Origin: Spongospora subterranea
Lineage: Eukaryota; Endomyxa; Phytomyxea; Plasmodiophorida; Plasmodiophoridae
Assembly (NCBI GenBank): GCA_900404475.1
Contig: OUQQ01000539.1
Span: 1 to 23,305 of the forward strand
DNA length: 23,305 bases
Direction: 5' to 3'
Part shown: positions 17,876 through 23,305 of the stretch, one piece after another
Numbering within the stretch: position 1 is the first letter of the stretch
How the letters are laid out: every line of letters starts with the position of its first letter
Translations under genes and position numbers: made by a program
The notes under the pieces: generated by a model
What the model saw: only the letters and a program-made list of their open reading frames with translations
Told to the model about the DNA's origin: nothing
The model's database searches: none

Positions 17876-18099
17876 CTCTGGCTTTGTTTACAGTCAGATC
17901 TTGCCAACGCCATCGAACACGAAAACTTTTCCTGTCACCAATGAAACTTTCATCATTAATAGGCTGATGATGAAAGGTTGACGGTTTCGCTTTTCAGTCA
18001 AGAGGTATATCGACAAACAGAGCGAAAATCCTATGAGCTTTTATTAAATACCATTGGAAAGCGCAAATGATGTGAGACGGAGGATGGATTGATTGGCTC
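17876..18099. repeat. 224-bp repeat, copy B (contig start)
   Basis: It matches 17651-17874 base for base by eye. It contains the likely poly(A) signal of P450 paralogue 2 at 18040-18045. Confidence 0.9.
18040..18045 (-). terminator. Polyadenylation signal AATAAA
   Basis: AATAAA on the minus strand lies 60 nt after the stop of the P450 gene ending at 18105. The other repeat copy holds the same signal at 17815-17820. Confidence 0.5.
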
Positions 18100-18104
18100 T
18101 GTGT

Positions 18105-20211
18105 TCAATGTTGTCGCGGTTCGACAAACACGTGTAGCGGCGTGTTCTTGCGAGGAGTTGGCCCTGGTGTATCACTAAACGCCACCTTGTTCCCCTCTTC
18201 ATAGCGTATCGTTCCACTGCAGATCATGACCGAGACGAACGTCTGATATCAGATGGATATTAGGTGAATCGTGAATATGAGGAGAGTAGCCCCATTTTCG
18301 ATGGCAACTCCTTACCTTGATGATGAGCAGGCCAAGCTCAGCACCCGGGCAACGACGCGCCCCACCGCCGAAAAACACAGTGTCCCATTGAGTTGGCTGA
18401 ATCTCCTTTGCACACTCCTGTAGACGGAGATCAGATACGAATCGATCGTGTTCCAAAATCGCTGAATGATTACCTTCGAGAAGCGCTCCGGAATGAATTG
18501 ATCTTGCGCTGCGAATGTACCTCCTTTAGTCATACAGGCATCGAAGGACATATATATCCCCCAATCGTATGGAATCGTCTGATAATGTTATCAGACGTGA
18601 ATTGAACAGCAAACTCCGTTGAAGATTAACCAAAACCATAAAAACCATGAGGCGAGACTAGAAACTATCGATTCGCTTGAAAAAATAAACAAGTGCGAAA
18701 AGATTGGGAATAATATGTAATTGTGCCTTTCAGGGTGTTAATATTCACCATTCCATTATGCATCTCCCATGGCGTAATCGCTTTCCGAGGCATCACAGCC
18801 GCCACAGGTCTCATACGTAGAATCTCGCGGATGGCGCAGTCCAGCTTGGGCATCGTACGAAACACCGATATGTCCAGGGTTGGCAATACCTTGCATGTCT
18901 ATGGCGACACACACACAGTTATCAATATCACATTAATTGCAGCTCGTATAATAATCGTCACAAAACAGTCGACAATAGCAGGACCTACACCGAATACGGC
19001 CTGTTGCTCTTCATAAAGCTGTTGGACCAGGTCCGGCCTGGTCGTTAGGCCATCGGCCACCATCGCCATCGCCGCAGCCGTCGTCCTGAAACACATGACA
19101 TGGTCAACCCCTAGTGTGTGACGCGCAGTGATTCTGCCAAGGTATCGTTAGGTGGCGATAATCGCCTGTGTTGGGTGTGTGTCGTGTCGGCCCATACTCA
19201 TTAGCGGCGGCCAGGACCAAGGTCATCTGGGATAGTAGCCCATCGATACTGGTCTTGCCTGATTCGCCTTTCGCCCGTCGATCAGCCAATAACATATATG
19301 CATAACCAGGGCCGACATCACTGGCGTCCAGTTTCAGATACTCTTCCTCCTTCTTCAAGATGTCCTTGGCCAATTCCACGCGCAGCATCTGCCATCGCCA
19401 AACTCAGTCGTGGCATTCGCTAAGTGGGAAATAAAACTTGATGTCTGACCTTCTTGGCACGTAAAGCTCGACCGAAGATGGTAAATGGCAGGTTGACAGG
19501 AAGCGCTAGAGCACCAAGGTTCATAACATGCAATATTGGTCCAATTGTCTCCGTGATCTCCTTTGTATATTCACCATATACAATTGTCTGAGATAGGGCG
19601 AATGTCATCATCTTAATATCGCTGTAGATATCAGCCGGTTTTCCCGCTTTCGACACCCGTATCCATTCCGATGCACAATTCTGCACGATTGGCTGTAGGA
19701 CATTGATCAGATGCTGCAGGGCCGGTGGTGTCAGGCAACGCAGCAGGATGGCTCGCTGCTCCTTGTACTCTTCACCATGTTGACCAAGCAGTGATCCTTC
19801 AGCCAAAAGAGCAATCAACGATTCCGGCATCAATGATTCAACAATACGCTCTTCTCCCAATAAACACTGTGTTTCACGATCAATATCCCGATGAAATTCA
19901 ATAACAAATTAGACGATTTTCACCTTTTTGATGTCGTCTGGGTGTTGGATAAAAACTGTGGGTCGTCCTAGAATATGGGACTTGAAAACGGGACCGTATT
20001 TCTCGTGACCAGCACGAACAAACATTCTGGGCTCCATGGCGACCAATTTGAGGGAGTGGCCGATGATTGGCCAACCCATGTCGCCTGGGATCTCACGCCC
20101 AACCGCGCCTGGGCGATTCCACCATAGCTGCCACGAGACCCTGATCAGGGCGATCGCAAGAGCCACCTTGGCCAAAGGGATTAGAACAGGCAATAGAAGC
20201 GCTAACGACAT
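18105..20211 (-). CDS. Cytochrome P450, CYP26/CYP120-like, paralogue 2
   Basis: Eight exons (20211-19924, 19866-19450, 19388-19198, 19085-18989, 18898-18749, 18578-18474, 18417-18316, 18242-18105) give 495 residues, with introns of 57, 61, 112, 90, 170, 56 and 73 nt at the same places and phases as in paralogue 1. It has an N-terminal anchor helix rich in Leu/Ala, then PGDMGWPIIG. The C-helix is GEEYKEQR (Tyr where the others have His). The I-helix is AANETTAAAM (E299, T300), K-helix EILR (356-359), PERF (411-414), and heme loop FFGGGARRCPGAE with Cys439. It has all catalytic features of a microsomal monooxygenase. CCAAT motifs lie just upstream of the start (20254-20278). The tail ends ARG/GLN/HIS before TGA. 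Confidence 0.97.
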
Positions 20212-20816
20212 GTCGTGATGTTATGGAGGTAGTTATCGAATGGCCAATCAGGGTGGTCCAATCCCCCTTGTGATTGGCGATCGATCTATCAAACCCATCC
20301 ATTGTTATATCCAACATGACGGTGATAAGTGTTCCCGCACAGGAAATGAGCTCAATAATAATCCAATCGTGTGCAGTTTTTGCGCCATGACAGTGTATGA
20401 AGCATGATTAATTAGCCTCTGCATTTGGGTTTTCTGGCCATCAACACTAGGCGTATCATACTCTTTGAGGCGGGATCATATTACTCCAGTAATGATATTT
20501 GTCAAAACGCAAAAGGATGACTTTTCTGACATTGAGCATTGGGTCTTATCAGTCATCTTGTTCAAGTAAACAAACGCTCCGCCAAATATTACAGTCCAGT
20601 CGTGTTTTAACTGATGAAAGCGAGCGGGCCATGAATTTAATGGCAGAAATGGATCAGAATGGTGCACACAACTCATAGGCACATTTGTTCAAATCGCAGC
20701 AGTTTTGTGCATCAATCGATCAAAGCGTCAATGGATAAAGATCGTTGACCACTATTATGCTATTAAACTCAAACTGACTCAAATATCAAAGTGAATAGGT
20801 TTAGAATAGGTTTAGA
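20212..20816. other. Spacer between P450 genes, promoter of paralogue 2
   Basis: Several CCAAT/ATTGG motifs occur within about 70 bp upstream of paralogue 2 (for example GGCCAATCAGG and TGATTGGCG). No TATA box, exon or repeat was seen. The 3' end of paralogue 3 lies at the right, with no clear AATAAA. Confidence 0.45.
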
Positions 20817-22591
20817 TTAGTCGCGTCGCTCGACGTACATGGTCAAAGGAGTTTCCTTTTTAGGGCACGGTGCAGGCAGGTCGGTAAATTGAACCTTCTT
20901 GCCGGTATCATAACGGAGCTTGGCATTGTATACCAATACTGCTACGAATATCTTGATCGTCATCATGGCGACTTCAGCACCAGGGCAACGACGGGAACCG
21001 CCCCCAAAGAAGTTCACTTCCCATTGCCCAGGTCGAATATCTTTCGGGGCATCCTGGAAACGAGCCGATTAGCAAAACGAATTGTGAGTAAATACGAAAA
21101 GAGTTAGGATTAGGTAGAACCTTAGAGAAGCGCTCGGGAAGGAATTGATCTGACTCAGCAAAGTTGGCACCGTCAACCATACAGGCGTCGGTATCTAGGC
21201 ATAATCCCCAATTAGCTGGAGCAATCTGTTGACCGTGACGTGGTTAGAGAAGTAATCATAAACGGCGTTGAGAATCAATTACCATTCCATTGTGCATTGG
21301 AATATCCTTAATCGTTTTCCGTGGGATGATGAATGCCACACAGTGTTGACGGAGAATCTCGCGAATTGCCCCATCCATCTTGGTTAGCGAACGAATCTGG
21401 CTCATGTTCATTTGCGGAAGCTCTTCACGTTCCTACACAATCAGAAAACAATAGGAAAAAGAACGATGATGATCAATGCAGTGAGCTTACACCGAATACG
21501 TCGTTGAGCTCTTGATAGATCTGTTGGACGAGTTGAGGTCTAGTTGCCAGCCCATCTAGTACCAATGTCAAAGCAGAAGATGTTGTCCTACACACAAAAT
21601 GAGGATAGAATTATGGATGACGAATGTGGAATCACATACTGGTTGGCGGCAGCTAATCCTAAAGTTAATTGGCACAGAACCGCATCGATATTAGTAGTAC
21701 CCGATTCACCTCGGTCACGACGATCAGCTAGAAGTGCATTGACATATCCACGACCGAAATCATCACGATCCCGTGTTAGATACTCTCTCTCACGAGCCAA
21801 TAGATCTTTGGCCAGCTCGGTGTGCAGCGCCTTCTTGGCACGAACAGCTTTACCGAATACGGTGAACGGGAGGTCAATGGGTAAAGATATGACGCCTTCA
21901 TCGAGGGTTTGGAATAGATCAGCGATACGCGTATTGGTGTCCTGATTATATTCGCCATACACAATCGATTGCGATAGGGCGAATGTTGTCTCCTTGATGA
22001 TCGGATAGGTGTCAACAGGTGTGTTGGTCTCGGCAGTATGGCTCATCCAGCTTTCAACATGCCCCGCAATAATCGGCTGCATAATCCCAGCAAGATCCTG
22101 TTGACACGATGTCGTTAGACATTGCATCAGGACACCACGTCGCTCATGATGTTCCTCGCCGTGTTGCCCAAGGATTGAGTTCTTAGCGATCAGAAGTTCT
22201 AGCGAGGGTGGCATTAACGACGTTACAATACGTTCTTCGCCCAATAGACACTACATTGTTCAACAACAATCAAAACGGAACCTGCGTCTTCAATGTGATT
22301 TACCTGTTTAATATCGTCGGCATGTTGAACAAACACCTGCGGGAAACCGAGCACGTGAGATTTGAAAACAGGGCCGTATTTGGCATGCCCTTCACGAATA
22401 AACATTCGGGGCTGCATAGAGATAAACTTGATGGAATGGCCAATGATTGGCCAACCCATATCGCCTGGGATCTCACGACCCATAGCGCCAGGACGATTCC
22501 ACCATAGTTGCCAGAAAACCTTGGAAAGCCATATGGCTAGAGCGATTCTGAATAGAAAGACGAGACTGGGAACAATAATAATTAAAAACAT
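20817..22591 (-). CDS. Cytochrome P450, CYP26/CYP120-like, paralogue 3
   Basis: Six exons (22591-22304, 22250-21640, 21587-21491, 21432-21283, 21225-21121, 21053-20817) give 495 residues, with introns of 53, 52, 58, 57 and 67 nt. The second exon equals exons 2+3 of the paralogues, and the last equals their exons 7+8, so two introns are absent. A strongly hydrophobic anchor (FLIIIVPSLVFLF) is followed by PGDMGWPIIG. The C-helix is GEEHHERR. The I-helix reads AANQTTSSAL, with Gln300 where the others have Glu. K-helix EILR (357-360), PERF, and heme loop FFGGGSRRCPGAE with Cys440 are intact. It is a predicted ER monooxygenase with unknown substrate. Codons look more AT-tolerant at third positions than in paralogue 1. 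Confidence 0.97.
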
Positions 22592-22836
22592 TGGTTTAGA
22601 TTAAATTAGAGAATAAGTAATGAACCTTCGCGATCAGCCACTGCTGACGGCAAAACCCAGATTGTCCGAACCCTCCCGTGTAGGATGAAGCTAACACGTC
22701 AAAACCATCAGCGATTTACAGTGCAGAGGCGGGTGAATCACGAAAGGTTCGGTCAAAGCCATCACCACTATGGACGTGGGATGGGCAACAGGTGACAGGA
22801 CGTGAACATCCAAATGTGATTCACTGGAATGCCGTC
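22592..22836. other. Upstream region of P450 paralogue 3
   Basis: It should contain the promoter of paralogue 3. No TATA box, exon or repeat was convincingly seen. Confidence 0.4.
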
Positions 22837-22931
22837 GGCTCCGATCGGGTCGGGTCGGGTCGGGTCGGGTACCTGCCTCCGATCGGGTCGGGTCGGGTCG
22901 GGTACCGGGTATACCCGACCCGATCGGAGCC
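22837..22931. repeat. G-rich (GGGTC)n inverted-repeat element with two G-quadruplex motifs
   Basis: The ends are a perfect 19-bp inverted repeat (22837-22855 and 22913-22931, beginning GGCTCCGATCGGG). Inside are two direct blocks of GGGTC repeats, with G3 tracts at 22847, 22852, 22857, 22862, 22867 and again at 22885, 22890, 22895, 22900. Each block meets the four-G-tract quadruplex rule. CGGGTATACCCG near 22905-22916 is itself a palindrome. Confidence 0.85.
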
Positions 22932-23114
22932 CTAAATGCCGACAAGAGCGGCCATTGATCTATCAGCCAATCCTACGGAATCGGAGAGTTGAAAATGGCC
23001 CAAAATGGCCCAAACTCCGTAATTGCAGTTTGTCTTTCGGACGAAATCGTCGGGCCTTGCAGAAAGCCGAACTGCGATGATCCTGTGTCTGCAATTTCGG
23101 CCTTCGGCGAGAGA

Positions 23115-23146
23115 TATCCTCTATCGGTCCGCACCGATAGAGGATA
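23115..23146. repeat. Perfect 14-bp hairpin
   Basis: TATCCTCTATCGGT (23115-23128) and its exact reverse complement (23133-23146) are separated by CCGC. The flanks carry weaker inverted similarity. It could be a terminal inverted structure of a small element or an RNA hairpin. It is not followed by a T run. Confidence 0.85.
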
Positions 23147-23305
23147 CCGCTGGACCATAAGGTTCGCAACGTCTTGTAATCAGTCTGTAGAGGCCGAATG
23201 CAGCTAGTGCATCCAACCCCCTGACAAACAATCGGAGCAATTACAACCGTTCCAATCTCCAGGTCCTCGACATCATTATCTGAACAATTCCCTCAATCTC
23301 AATAT

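Noticed and set aside
17651..18099. Real tandem duplication between P450 genes
   Set aside because: The boundary coincides with an N and the copies are identical, as expected of an assembly overlap.
22691..22945. 84-codon minus-strand open frame with repeated TRPDP
   Set aside because: It is produced by the GGGTC repeat; there is no start context, conserved motif or splice support.
22973..23207. Overlapping plus and minus ORFs sharing the peptide RYPLSVRTDRGY
   Set aside because: The shared peptide is an effect of the perfect palindrome at 23115-23146, not evidence of coding.

Overview
This window is nuclear DNA from a eukaryote with small genes and many short spliceosomal introns, mostly 44-330 nt with GT..AG ends. 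It carries an outer dynein arm docking-complex gene, so the organism very likely builds motile cilia or flagella. Prefoldin 2, a bestrophin, a PARP6/8-like ADP-ribosyltransferase and three microsomal cytochrome P450s fit a free-living protist or an early-branching, flagellated relative of fungi or animals. I cannot name the species. All resolved genes use the standard code, with TAA, TAG and TGA all serving as stops. Exon chains were built by hand from splice sites, reading phase and remembered family patterns. No searches were run.

Layout. 1-1730: poorly resolved DNA with a coding-like minus-strand stretch running off the left edge (1-543), an imperfect long inverted repeat (561-773) and one unrecognised plus ORF. 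1785-2947 (+): multi-pass membrane protein of the rolling stone/FAR-17a type behind a TATA box. 3807-4723 (+): prefoldin subunit 2. 4957-6293 (-): bestrophin-family anion channel. 6766-7015 (+): unrecognised 65-residue two-exon protein. 7431-7703 (-): doubtful small gene. 7945-9588 (+): PARP6/8-like ADP-ribosyltransferase in nine exons. 9987-11207 (-): unrecognised 271-residue protein. 11274-11540: 40-bp minisatellite in the shared upstream region of that gene and the next. 11831-13527 (+): ODA1/CCDC63/CCDC114-type dynein-arm docking protein. 13859-14271: two small unrecognised ORFs on opposite strands. 14758-14830 (+): tRNA-Arg(TCT). 15000-22591 (-): three head-to-tail cytochrome P450 genes, each encoding 495 residues. 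22837-23146: G-rich inverted repeat and a perfect hairpin upstream of the P450 cluster.

The P450 cluster is the main functional unit: three intact CYP26/CYP120-like paralogues with almost superimposable exons. The most upstream copy lacks two introns and has Gln in place of the I-helix acid. The remaining genes are unrelated housekeeping, ciliary, channel and signalling genes, and no operon logic applies.

Two single-N positions (14452 and 17875) mark contig joins. At 17875 the flanks are the same 224 bp on both sides, almost certainly an unmerged overlap, so the true locus is probably shorter than this window. At 14452 a 249-bp repeat flanks the join less cleanly.
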